Source: Trachythela sp. YZ-2020
Lineage: Eukaryota > Cnidaria > Anthozoa > Malacalcyonacea > Clavulariidae
Reading direction: 5' to 3'
DNA: 64,000 nt
Assembly: GCA_016169945.1 (NCBI GenBank)
Contig: JADLSH010000061.1
Coordinates: forward strand, 1,674,001-1,738,000
The notes under the pieces were generated by a model. It worked only from the letters and a program-made list of their open reading frames with translations. It made no database searches and was not told where the DNA came from. Position numbers and translations under genes: made by a program. Positions 53,322-64,000 of the stretch are shown piece by piece (the first letter of the stretch is position 1; each line of letters begins with the position of its first letter).

Positions 53322-53408
53322 GCAAAATGGCTTTTAAACTGAAGATTTGTTTGTTACTTGTTATATTCGTGGCATTTTTTGGAGTGGATGGGCGAATGGT
53401 CAATCGAG
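53322..53408 (+). CDS. Signal-peptide exon of an unidentified secreted protein
   Basis: An acceptor (TTACTCAG) ends at 53321; the ATG at 53327 is in a good context (AAAATGG). The 27 codons read MAFKLKICLLLVIFVAFFGV then DGRMVNR: a basic start, a 15-residue hydrophobic core and a small-residue cleavage zone, which is a textbook secretory signal. The exon ends at a donor (GAG|GTATGT) in phase 1. Together with the TATA box and non-coding exon at 52.7 kb this looks like the 5' end of a small secreted protein gene. I could not identify the following exon among the repeats downstream, so the product is unknown. Confidence 0.45.
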
Positions 53409-53559
53409 GTATGTTCAATATCAGTCTAACTTCTGCACAATGACAAATGGAGAGGTTTCGGGGACGATAATTACAAATGGCAAAGTATAGTACCGTGACA
53501 TATCTTTTTGCTTGTTAAAGTAAATATTAGCGAAAATTGTTATGTCGTCAAACCAGTTA

Positions 53560-54600
53560 AGTCTATATACATATAGATTATATGTATGGTTATTTTCATA
53601 TACTAAGTATGTATGTGACATAGTAGCCTACATGTTGTAAGTTTGGATATATAGTAAGTAAAGCTTGTTCTTCAAGTTTTTGTATTCAGAAAAATAATCT
53701 GAACTCCAAACGGGAATCGAATCCGTGTCTCCCGATTGCCGGTTTGGTTGTTCCCCGACGGGGAACGGTTTGATTGCCGGTTTGGTTGTTCATTCCCCGA
53801 CGGGGAATGATATTGTATATGTGGTTGTTTTCATATACTAAGTATGTATGTGATATTGTACATGTTGTTGGCGTGGATATATAGTAAGTAAAGATCGTTC
53901 TTCAAGCTTTTGTATTCAGAAAAAATATATCCAAGCTTACAACACGTACCATATCACACAGGTAGAAGGTTTAGGTGGTGGATATTTCGAGTGAAATAAT
54001 ATATAAAATATTCTAGACCTAAACGGGAACGGCTGCAAAAAAATGCAACTCTAAGTCCTCAGACAGGAATTGAATCTGCAGCCGTGCGATTCCGGTGCAG
54101 CCCTCTGACAACTGAGCTACAGAGTCCAGTTGCCAAGCGTTAACCGCAAGTTCATGTATATGTTCATGTTCATGCCGGTTGTGATGAGGTAAAATATGAC
54201 ATACATTCTTAGTATATGAAAAAAAAAACACATACAAGATGACATTACAGATATGTTGAGACTTTAAGCACAATGCACGCATACATTAGTAGGAACCAGG
54301 TCTCTAAATAACATCATATTGCCGTCTGAAACCCTGTAGTCTAGTGGTAAAACAACTAAACCGGCAATTCAGATGATTTTTGTGAATACCAAAAGCTTGA
54401 AGAACAATTTTTACTTATTATATATCCAAGCTCACAACATGTACTATATCACATATACACACTTAATATATGAAAAGAACCACATACAATATCGCATTAC
54501 AGATATGTTGAGACTTGAAGCACAAAGCAAGGATATCATTAGTAGGAACCAGGTCTCTAAATAACATCGCATTGCCGTCTGAAACCCTATAGTCCAGTGG
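53560..54600. repeat. Cluster of tRNA-derived SINE pieces in both orientations
   Basis: Minus-strand B-box-like GGATTCGATTCCC lies at about 53714-53727. Plus-strand A-box-like TAGTCTAGTGGTAAAAC is near 54341, with a second partial copy near 54586. They share flanks (GGATATATAGTAAGTAAAG / TTTACTTATTATATATCC; AGTAGGAACCAGGTCTCTAA twice). Two perfect hairpins TTCCCCGACGGGGAA (53751-53765) and TCATTCCCCGACGGGGAATG (from 53790) stand in a duplicated GATTGCCGGTTTGGTTGTT context. A minus-strand copy of the 700-1020 SINE family occupies about 53940-54140. Confidence 0.65.
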
Positions 54601-54639
54601 TATATACACCCGTTTACAAAAAGGTTGTCACAAAGTCAC

Positions 54640-54850
54640 TTTCTTATTTTAAGAAATTTTTCTTAAAATGAGTCCAAATTTTCTTGGGAGAATAATAAGA
54701 AAATTTTCTTACTAATTTTCTTAAGAAAATTATACGATTTTTTTCTCATATAAGAAATTTGTGAGAAACAATTTCTTAAGAAAATTTCTATTTTATTACT
54801 GAGAAAGTTTGATTGTAAAAGAAAATAATTATTATTTTAAGACATTGTAA
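54640..54850. repeat. AT-rich array of TTTTCTTATTTTAAGAAA motifs, left block
   Basis: Many overlapping TTTCTTA / TAAGAAA palindromes; a similar block lies at 59860-60260. The two may be the ends of one 5.6-kb element, but unique terminal repeats were not established. Confidence 0.45.
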
Positions 54851-57800
54851 CAATTCCAATAATGAGAATATATAACATGCATTTACAAACTAGAAACTAT
54901 CTATATAATTATACAGTATATTTGTCAGGCCAATTTCTGGTTAGACCCGGCGGCTATATACAGTATATGTAGATTAAGAGCTTAAAGAAGCGGTCAAGTC
55001 CATTCAGCATATGCGCTCTGTTACGACCCTCACAAGAATACATAGTTCATGGTGCACTCTACATTGAGGTGATATAACAGAAACAAAAACAGATCCGTCC
55101 TGAAATAATCTTTCACTCATAATCTCGCATGCAATTATACAAGGGATACTGTCCAGATCTGCTCAGAATTGATATTTTGGCCGAAGTTAAAGTTGGGACA
55201 AAGCAGGTTGGAGGTTGGGAAGGTAGGGATGAATTTAAGAAAGATTGTCTTAAATGGTTGACTGAAGAAATTAGACATTGATACGTTGTGGGATTAGTAA
55301 AGGAATGAGTCCGCCAAAAAGCCCACGATGCATTGTTTGAAGATACTGATTAAGTCAGCACTGACCAGCTACCGGAAATTTAAAGCTAATATGCAATAAG
55401 CTGGACTAAGTATTGCCGTGATAGATCTATAGAATGTAGGCTATATTCATAAGCATTCATGATAGATAGAACTTGAACTTTATATATATAAACTACCATG
55501 CAGGAAGTGCATTGATTCCTTAGAGAGGCAGTCAAGTCCGTTTAGTCATCCAGGTGGGATAGAAGATGTAATAAAAGTCTTTGATCCACTTCTTCTGATC
55601 AGTGCATCATTGACATTTTGACAACATAAGCCAGAAACATTGTAAATCATCATTCTTGCTGACTTCACAGCAGTGCTAATTTGGTTAATAGGCTAAGTGC
55701 AACACTTTTCCCTTGGCCGTTGATAAACAGTATTGTCTGCAAAATAGGGTGCGTTGCCACTTGCCGAGTTAAAATTTTATGCACAAGGGTATATTAAATC
55801 CTAAGTAAAATTAAACAAACTTACATTTTCCTGAAAAGTACTCAGGAACTTCTTCTTATAGAACTTAGTGGCTGTTTACATGATGTTTTCTTCAGCTACT
55901 CAAAACAGAGTAACCCGCCAAGCTCTGCCAATTTGTCATTTGCTGTGGTACAATAATTTGCTGGAAAATAAAAATTGGGATTACATACAATATAATGAAT
56001 TATTTGTGTCAACAGCAACAACACATGGGCTTTAGTTCTGTTTAATTCCAGAGTTTCAATTTTAGGTTTTATAAAGCATGCCTTGCATCATAACAAGGTT
56101 AGGATAATAAATTAAACAGGGCACATTGTAATTAAAGGGCTAAGTGACTCAGAAAATTAAAATGTACTCTCCCTCAAGTGTACTTTTACCCTGTTAAAGG
56201 GAGATCAAGTGGGAAGTTGGCTTATTTTTTGCTTTTCAACTAGTGATTTTCAACTTTTGTCCATCTATTTGGTAACGAGGCTGACCTACTCATGGGACCT
56301 TGTTCGAAAGAGCCCCTCGGGGACCCGAGCCACAGCTTGATTTAAGGAGGACTTTACACCCAATGCACCTAGGGCCTGTGGGCACCTAGGGCCTTAACAA
56401 TGCTGTAAGTGACTTATCATTTCTATGGGCTATAACTGTGAAATATTAATTGTCACTGCTAATGAAAATTGTATGTGATTTCAAGTTTAGTACAACACAA
56501 ATAGGAATGGTGGGCCGCACCAAATTTATCTGTGTTTGGCCCTTGTATATAGGAAGTCCAAGCAATAAGCAAGCATAAATCTGGTAGTGATGTCATTTTA
56601 TCTGTGTGCAATTACCAAATAAATTTCATCAGATATATTATATATTGTGCTAACACAGGTATGTGTACTCCTGAAAGGCCTGAAAAGTGTTCAGAATGAA
56701 ATTTATCTTGAGAAAGCAAGCTAGGCTAGCCCTGGTAGCTATGCTGGCTAGGTTCCATATAAACACCTCCCTAACCATCACCAACATAAACAGTCAGTAT
56801 ATATAATGCCATATCAGGTTCTGGATAGCAATGAAATTATCATAGCACAATATACTGTATTATTACAAAAGAAGGATTGTTCCCCTCTCATAGAAAGCTA
56901 AATATTTTGCTTTGGTAATTGTATTAACATCAAAAGATAAATGAGTCAATATTTCATTATGTATCAATTCATGAATCATCGACAATATTCATACCTTGAC
57001 CTTGTCGCGGACAAGTGTAGTTGTAGTCGTTTGTATTGTTTTAGACAGTTCGACTCGCTTGGACCACATATTATTTCAGTGTTTATCGCTTCAAATGATA
57101 ATCTGTAAATACAAAGGCATATAGAATTTTTAATCTCTACTAGAAATACATGCATGCAGAATCCCCTCGCCCATTTGAACCAAACAATTTACTCCCCAAA
57201 AGTTATTGTAACATGAAGTACTGTGTCGACGAATGTAACCATGGTAACACGCAACATTGTATATTTTTTATATTTTAATTTGTACAAATATTATTTTGTT
57301 TTTAAGTATAAAATTATCAATTGCCCAACTATATAAAGTGGGTATGCTATTATGTACTCTTTTAGCTTTGATTTACTGTAACATTCAACCTTAGACATTC
57401 ACAAAACGTTTCGAAATTTTCAAAAAACTTCAACTGCTTTTCGAGGAGTATTTTAAACTTCGCACTTGCTTTTGCAATGAAGTTTCTGAGATTTAATGTT
57501 TTTTTATTTTTCTATAACATATTTGAATCAATACTAAAATACCCTTAAAGATCAATCAATGTTGTATTGACCACACAGAATGATCTACGCATTTTCAAAT
57601 TCACAAACTATACTGCATCCTATGTTAAAAAAAAGTTACGCAAAGCGTACATGTATCTGCGCATGTGTATTTGCATAGATGTCAATGCATGAGGTCAATA
57701 TCACTCAATGAGTGGATGAACGTTTATGTTGCTTTTAAAAAACTGTGCATAAAGGGACGAAGGCCTATAGCCCACGGGAGCAATTTTAAACAATTGTGAA

Positions 57801-57861
57801 ACATTAAGATTTAGTCTTTTATACTTGAGAATAAAGGTTATGTTAGCAGCACTATTTACAC
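54851..57861. other. Long stretch without recognised element
   Basis: No transposon protein or confident exon is visible in 3 kb. Two loosely similar GCRGTCAAGTCCRTTTAG segments occur (54993 and 55533). It may be intronic or intergenic host DNA. Confidence 0.35.
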
Positions 57862-58445
57862 ACCACATATAAATATTACATACCATCAACTCATTTAGTC
57901 CCCTAGTCACAACAGTTTGGGAAAGAAATGCCAAACTGTGCTTATATCTTTATACCAATCAAATATCAAAGGTAAATTTAATATATTAAAGATGATGTTG
58001 ACGATTGAAATGACAAACAATGACCATGAACTATTGTCAATTTGACCCAAATAGTGTTGAAAATAAATATGGCTTTATTTTAACACTTTTATGAGTGAAC
58101 TTTGTCAAAATAGAAGCTCGAATAATGCAGGATATTCGTACAATATTTAAAAAGGCAGACCACAATCACATATAAATATTACATACCATCAACTCGTTTC
58201 GTCCCCCTAGTCACAGCAGTTTGGGGAAAAAATGCCAAACTGTGCTTATATCTTTATACCAATTAAAAATCTCAAAAGTATAAGGTGATGTTGACTATCG
58301 AAATGACAATTCGATTTGACGATTTTGACACAAATAGTGTTGAGAATAAATATTGCATTATTTTAACACTTTTATGAGTTAACTTTGTCGAAATAGAAGC
58401 TCGAATAATGCAGGATATTCGTACAATATTTAAAAAGGCTTACCT
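57862..58445. repeat. Tandem duplication of about 290 bp
   Basis: Block 57862-58160 (CATATAAATATTACATACCA ... AATATTTAAAAAGGC) recurs at 58169-58441 with about 85% identity. The right copy ends exactly at a minus-strand splice donor (GTAAGC at 58443-58438), which is altered in the left copy. Confidence 0.7.
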
Positions 58446-58593
58446 TGTTTCCTGATTCAAATGATATTGATATATAGCAGGTCAAGTAAAGTAAATACTT
58501 TGTGTAAATTGGCGAATCATTTTCACAGCGTAAAATGCAATCAACCACTTCCAATACTACCTCGACTCTTGCCATATTCAAAACAATATACAA
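58444..58593 (-). CDS. Possible first coding exon, unknown protein
   Basis: A minus-strand frame reads MARVEVVLEVVDCILRCEND and on to CYISISFESGNK, ending at a consensus donor (CAAG|GTAAGC). Upstream (58680-58720) is AAGATGGCGGACTAC, a YY1-like promoter/initiator motif. This may be the 5' end of a host gene transcribed leftward. The next exons were not found. No family recognised. Confidence 0.3.
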
Positions 58594-58979
58594 AATTAAA
58601 ATGATCGTTGGTTTGATGCATAATTTTCACCGTCAAATTAAAAATTTTACTCATGTTTACAATTTTCGCCCTTCAGTAGTCCGCCATCTTGAAATAATCA
58701 ACATCAATGGTCGATTTGTAAGCTAATCGCTGATTGGCTGATATAAGCTCGTCGCTGAATGGCTACAAGCTAACTTAACATTAACATTAACAAGGCGATG
58801 GCAATATATCTGCTACGCAGATACAAAAATCGGCAAAGCAAGCATGCAAAATAGACACTTGCCTGTTTAAAACGCTCCTTTTTCGGTCTTTCAACTGTTT
58901 TTCCTCTTGTTAATTTGTCCTCTAAATAATTTTCATTTATCTTGTTTTGGAGACTTAACATTTAAACTTACTTACATAG

Positions 58980-59130
58980 AGACTTACTTATAAAATGAGT
59001 GCAAAACTATTTTTGAAAAGAGTTTGCAAAATGGAAGTCTTCCGACTCTTCTCTCGGCTTGAACTTGCGCATGCGCATAAATTACGAAAAGGTCCAGTCC
59101 AGTCCATGACAAAAAAAAATGGCGGACGAC
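58980..59130. promoter_or_regulatory. Promoter-like DNA with NRF-1- and YY1-type sites
   Basis: A palindromic TTGCGCATGCGCATAA (about 59067) matches the NRF-1 consensus, and AAAATGGCGGACGAC (about 59117) resembles a YY1-type core-promoter element. Both are usual in animal housekeeping promoters. It lies in a region low in transposons. The direction is unclear. Confidence 0.4.
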
Positions 59131-59859
59131 TTTGCATTCCACAATGTTTTCACATACCCGGGTGTAAATTTCCGAGCGGAATTAGTACCCTCGCACGGCG
59201 CTTCGCGCCGGCTCGGGGATTAATAATATATTCTTGAAGCCAAATGGGGTCGATCAACGTCGGCTAAAATTACACGTGAAAACAATCGATTATATGCTCT
59301 ATATTTACACGCAAAGTCTAAAAATATTTACATAGTTTAACACTTACTTTACAAATGATTGTTTGAATCTTCAAATATTGGAATGTTTCTTCGTATCTTC
59401 GTTAAAATTTGCAGAATATTTGGATGTATAAAGTTTTGATTCAACAAGATTTTTGAAAGGACGCGCTGTGGCCTGTGAGAGCACGCTCGCTAAGCTTTCT
59501 GGGTGCGCATATATGGCACGCATCCGCATACCACTGAAGGCACTGATCTCAAATATCTGAACAGTCCAGCATATAAGCAACAGTGATCAGCAACGATAAT
59601 CTCTGTCTTTCTCACGAAAACTACCTCGTCATTATATCCCCCCAAAAATTAGTTAATCTTTATTTGTATGGCACTACAGAGTTCCATGTGTTTTTCATCA
59701 TTGTATTTTAATCTTTCGCGCCTCCTGCATACTTTCAATTGCCAAGAGAACCTTCTCACCCGTAGCCATATTAAGCAACGAGAAAATATCATTGTCTACC
59801 GAATTTATAGATTTTAGTTCACATCTCAACAAGAATAATTTTCTTGTTTCAAGACTATA

Positions 59860-60260
59860 GTCAGAAATTATTATTCTATGACGCAAGAATATTGTTCTTG
59901 AAATAAGAAAAAAATCTCCCGGATTATCTTGCCTAGATTAATTTTCTTATTTTAAGAAATGTTTTCTTAAAACAAGAATATTTTTATTGTAATTTTTCCA
60001 GACAAGAAATAATTTCTAAAAATGAGAAATATTATCTAAAAAATAGAATTTTAGTTCTCTATATTATAGGCTATAGACTTTGATTTTTTGCACTGTTAAT
60101 TAACAGAAAGTTCTGCATGCATTTATGTAGCCATGTGGCTAAAAAATATTATTTCGTTAGTGTATTACGTATTTCTTATTTTAAGAATATTGCAAAAACA
60201 ACTGTCTTAACAAGATTCATCGCGAAAATCAAGAAAAATATTAGTATAATAGATTTGGTC
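59860..60260. repeat. AT-rich array of TTTTCTTATTTTAAGAAA motifs, right block
   Basis: Counterpart of 54640-54850, with the same ATTTTCTTATTTTAAGAAAT phrase. Non-coding. Confidence 0.45.
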
Positions 60261-61080
60261 TATTAAAAATTAACGAAGGTTGTGGTATAATGAGAATTCT
60301 ATATATTTTTTAGCTTTTTAAATTTTTTTGTTCCAAGAAAAATTAAATGACTTGCGTTTGGCTAACAATTAACGTTATTAAATATTACAATTAATTAACA
60401 ATATTCGCGTTTAAATAGCAACTAAATTAAATACTTACTAAAATAAGCAACTACTATTTTGGGACATTATCTTCTTTCTTTTTATACCTATAATATCTTC
60501 ATGGTTTCTATTTTCACCAGTCGGCATTTTCGTTGTTTAAAATTTCCTTATTGTGTACTTTTTCTTATTATTTGAAAAACAAATTCTTCATCTTAGCCAA
60601 CCACGAGCTTGCTTGATACAAGTCTACTCGCGGATTGTTAAACATCTTTCTGAGATTACAGTCGGACATGCGCATAAAATTCTTAAAATTCTATTGAAGG
60701 AAAATTTCTTAATATTGATTTTTGACTATTTTTTATTATAAGAAATAAACATATCGATAAAAAATGTTTAGAAATGGGGAAATAGAACAATTAAACCAAT
60801 ATTATTTCGAATACAACGTCTTAAAAAGTTTTAGCGAAGGAAATTCTTAAAATGAAAAGAAGAAGTAGAAGATAAGCTACATTCTAATTACACTGGTGCT
60901 AAGGTAACGGACTTTCAACACAGAGGTAGCACACCAAAATCTTCAGGAGAGTATTCTCGACGTTCATTTAACAAAAAGATTGTCGCATGCAGATAGATAG
61001 ATAGATTGCTCGCTTAATTTAATATCATTATTAACAATTTTCCTCGTTTCTGATTGGCTAAGGACATCAAAATTTTCTCT
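60261..61080. other. Non-coding stretch
   Basis: AT-rich; no gene or clear repeat recognised. Confidence 0.35.
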
Positions 61081-61084
61081 TAAT

Positions 61085-61150
61085 TCATTTTACTAGGGGT
61101 ATTTGGGAGAAAATACCACTTGTGGTATTTTTTCCCAAATATCCCTAGTA
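61085..61150. repeat. Strong hairpin
   Basis: TTTTACTAGGGGTATTTGGG with GAGAAAATACCAC is mirrored after a 3-nt loop by GTGGTATTTTTTCCCAAATA and CCCTAGTAAAA, about 30 paired bases. Confidence 0.8.
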
Positions 61151-61218
61151 AAAATTGAGCAACGTCAATTTGAAAATTGAGCAAATTGAGCAATTTAAAA
61201 TTGTTAATAATAATATTA

Positions 61219-61384
61219 AAAGGAAATAGCACTTGTTCTCGAAGTATTGAAGAAAAATTGCACTTGTGTTTGGCGAAATATTCGTAATACCGCTCGTGCT
61301 TCGCACTCGCGGTATTACGAATATTTCGCCAAACACGCGTGCAATTTTTCATTAATACTTCTCGAACCGTGCTATTTCCTAACT
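61219..61384. repeat. 166-bp palindrome
   Basis: AGGAAATAGCAC, GAGAAGTATT-like and AAAAATTGCAC blocks are mirrored. The inner GTGTTTGGCGAAATATTCGT + AATACCGC is an exact inverted pair around a 15-nt centre. Probably a foldback MITE together with the hairpin at 61085. Confidence 0.75.
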
Positions 61385-61976
61385 AATTAGCATATCAAAT
61401 GTAAGCAAGGCGAAATTAAAGTTTGAATAAACAACTAATTCTATTTTTCCGGAGGTTCCATTTCACATCCCACATTTATGACTTATCAAAACTATGAAAA
61501 CAATATCGAATAGATTTCCAATGGGTAACACGTTCCTATATTCTGCTATATAATATAAAATCGCGGATGTGTATTAAAAATCATCGAATACATAAATACG
61601 AGTTCATTTGCACGAAATATATAAACAACACGACCCGTCTGATGCACGCATTATCTGTATACTGTCGAGTATAGTAGAAAAGTGTATCATATACCAAACT
61701 TACATTATAGTAAAATATTCAAAAGCAGCTAATTATTATTAGTTTAAGAATTTCTCAAACAAATTTAAATCCTTCCGCTAGAGCTGTGGATAGCTAGGCA
61801 ACTGTATAATTATAGTGGTGCAGTATTCGAGTAAACAACAACCTACGACTAAACGTTAAGCAGAAAACAAATATTCAATAGCATGCCGTTGAATAGCTAG
61901 ATGGCAATGTAAATTCCTTTTCGATTAGACCTTAGTGGAGCAAACATTTGCAGCGTGATGCTTGTATTTTTGACAG

Positions 61977-62221
61977 CTAAAAACTATATTCATAGTATAA
62001 TACAGACTAACACAGTAACAGTAAAGCATCACTATACGATGCACAAGCCAAAGGAGTTAAAGCCTCTCCGACAAATAACTTGTATTTGTGGAAATAATAA
62101 TTTTGCGATTGCTAGGTGGCGTGTATTTAAAGCTAATATAAAAAAGAGTGAAAACATATCGAGTCTACATTTACTGATATCGATAGAGGCTAAAATATGT
62201 AATTTTGAGTCATTTAATAAT
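61977..62221 (+). CDS. Internal exon of an unidentified gene
   Basis: An acceptor (TTTTTGACAG) at 61976 and a donor (AAT|GTAAGC) at 62221 bound a fully open 245-bp exon. It reads KNYIHSIIQTNTVTVKHHYT, ELKPLRQITCICGNNNFAIA, RWRVFKANIKKSENISS and EAKICNFESF. Alternating beta-like residues and a CxC pair suggest an extracellular or secreted domain; a netrin/C345C-type module is possible but not shown. No repeat copy exists in the window, and the splice signals and open frame support a real host exon. Confidence 0.45.
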
Positions 62222-62365
62222 GTAAGCGGAAGTAATGCTTATTTTTTAAATTTTTAAAGATTTATTCATTGAAAAAGACAATAGCAAAGTAGATAAAGAA
62301 CTAATAAAATTATCACGAGTGTAAAAAGAAGAAAGTATTAAAACTTGGTTCTGAGAATCTTTGTC

Positions 62366-64000
62366 CTACGTAAAGAAGGGCCTTCTTGAGCCTCGTAAAC
62401 ATAGTAGAGCAGACTTAATTAAGCTAAAAGACAGTTTTGTCCATATCCATGACATAACAATGGAATATGGTTCATCTTCTTTGAGTGAGATTTTCTGAGC
62501 TAGTAACTTGTGATATGTTGTGCATTCCCTACCCATTGCACCATTTGACCCAAAAACTAAGGGCGTGAAAGCGCCATGTTCGATTTCTAGTACTCTTCTG
62601 TTGTATGCTCTCTTCTTCTCATTTTCATGTCTCGCAAGGATCTTTTCGGTTGGAAGAGTCTTGTTTCACTCCGCGTTAAGATGTACAATTCTGATATTAA
62701 AGAAAGCAGTTTGACTCTGTCGGTAAAATCCCCTGGCGTTGACATCTAGCTTTGAGTCAACTTCGATATTTGCTGATCTTAGTTCGAATTCCTCTCCCGT
62801 AACAGGTAGCAAACTTGGCTCAATTGCAACATCCTTACACACTTTGGACAGCAAGGAGGCTTCTACATTTCTTACGTTGTCATGACGAGCATGAATGAAG
62901 CCACCGATTTTACAGTCCATCGCATGAGTAGGGTTGAAGCTCTTTCCACCAGAACATTGACTTGGAAGATTTGGAATGAATTTATCGTATCTCAACGCGA
63001 GGGCATCTCTAAATTCTTCTTTATTTAGGACAAAGCCTTCATCTGCCAGCGGGAGCACGTTCAGCCAACCAGATGCACCTTTGTCGCGTGCTAGGGTGAC
63101 TGTTCTAAGTTGTTCCGGAGATAGGCATTGGTCAAGCGAGTCCGCCATGTTCTATATTCTAGTAAACCGAGAACTCTTGACATATGATCTAGTGCTACGC
63201 ATATCCTGTTCATCCAATGTTAATAGACTAGATTGGGCAACAATTAATTTTGCCAGCTGGTCACTAATGGAAATCGAAGTATTAAACTCGAATTCTGCTT
63301 CCTCATGAAGGCACGAAATTCCAAGACCGCAGGGCAAAAATTTCCCGATCGATCTTCGAGATGTCCTGTCCGAGAATCGAGAGTAAAAATTGTGTGGCTA
63401 TCAATTCATCCAGTGGCCGTAATAAATCAGCTATATTTGGAATAGTTCTTAAGTAGTACGTGAATTTATGATTGTACCCGAGGATGAATGCGCTATAAGC
63501 GGCTCGAGGCTGGGATTTTGCTATCGAACTTAGCTTTTCTAGCTCTTTACACCAAGTTGAGACCAAATTGGCCACGTATTCTTCTTTGAAGGACTCCGCA
63601 CCGATTCAGCTCCTAATAATCTTTGACCTTCTGTTGATATCTGAATTTCAAGATCTTTAAACAGATAATTCGCCTTATTTAAATCTGTCTCGTTCTTTAG
63701 AAAAAGCCATGACTTCCCAGGATTTACATAGTAGCCGTACTTCGCACCCTCCGTGATCAAGCGGTTGAAGAAGTGGAGAAGGGCATAGAGATCTCCGGCA
63801 GCAGTGGCATCATCTGCTAGCCAAACTTGTTTCACACTTTCCAGCTCAGTTCGAAGGGAGTATTTGATGATGGAAATTGATACTGCATAAAAGGGCATGG
63901 CAAGAGGATCTCCCTGGGTAGTTCCTTCTTGGGAAGACATTTCTCCTCCCCCTGCTAGGAATAATCTTGATGGCATACGATACGTGTTAATAATGCACAG
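62366..64000 (-). pseudogene. Reverse transcriptase of a non-LTR-like element, frameshifted, runs past window end
   Basis: Four minus-strand frames follow in order. The first (63976-63539) has motif B SSQEGTTQGDPLAMPFYAVS and motif C VWLADDATAAGDL, with the LADD form of the catalytic Asp pair, then GYYVNPGKSWLF. The second (63575-63303) and third (63337-63152) are helical thumb/connection-like sequence. The fourth (63148 to a stop at 62366, with one internal TGA at 62664) has NPTHAMDCKIGGFIHARHDN, a DVNARGFYRQSQTAFFNIRI stretch and IEHGAFTPLVFGSNGAMG. The latter resembles a PD-(D/E)xK-like nuclease pattern in which an expected Asp (FFD) is Asn. At least three frame breaks make this copy inactive. 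The N-terminus lies outside the window. Confidence 0.65.

Overview
This window is repeat-dense, AT-rich animal DNA. Nearly every recognisable coding stretch belongs to a transposable element or an old viral insert: LINE and Penelope reverse transcriptases, a PIF/Harbinger transposase, Polinton/adintovirus capsid and packaging genes, tRNA-derived SINEs and many palindromic MITEs. Spliceosomal introns and the mix of element types suggest an invertebrate metazoan, most likely a cnidarian. That assignment is inference; no host gene here identifies the species. Only a few pieces look like ordinary host genes: a signal-peptide exon near 53.3 kb, a clean internal exon near 62.0 kb, a duplicated membrane-protein exon near 4.2 and 13.8 kb, and promoter-like DNA near 59.1 kb.

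Layout. 0-2.5 kb: broken Polinton/adintovirus block (packaging ATPase, major capsid protein, membrane protein), invaded by SINEs. 2.8-4.3 kb: two LINE 3' ends and a decayed exon copy. 5-15.6 kb: mostly MITEs, including a 331-bp near-perfect palindrome with a 10-bp target duplication and a family whose ends are arrays of TTGTTnACAA-like motifs. 16.4-18.4 kb: relic of a selfish or viral unit with a superfamily-3 helicase and a second unknown protein. 18.6-21.9 kb: a LINE split by a DNA transposon that carries a SINE. 22.4-28.3 kb: LINE end, a Penelope-like element (reverse transcriptase plus GIY-YIG nuclease) with an inverted second copy, and a tandem array of about 280-bp units each holding a hammerhead ribozyme.

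28.7-45.5 kb is a set of transposons nested inside one another. A PIF/Harbinger element (transposase at the left, Myb/SANT-like protein at the right) sits in a local repeat; paralogous copies of that repeat elsewhere in the window show the uninterrupted site. Into the Harbinger element went a 12.9-kb element. That one contains a 4.45-kb transposon with two convergent genes I cannot assign to a superfamily, and a 3.64-kb Mutator-like element with an OTU-protease exon. The Mutator-like element was itself hit by a LINE and by a 182-bp MITE, whose empty site survives in the opposite arm.

45.5-52.6 kb: tandem and inverted copies of the local repeat, plus a second family of 273-bp tandem units with a different hammerhead motif. 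52.7-62.3 kb: the lowest density of recognisable elements, with candidate host exons and promoters. 62.4-64 kb: a frameshifted reverse transcriptase that runs off the window.

The two most notable items are the three hammerhead ribozyme types close to one another, two of them in retrozyme-like tandem arrays, and the two-gene 4.45-kb transposon with 9-bp target duplications.
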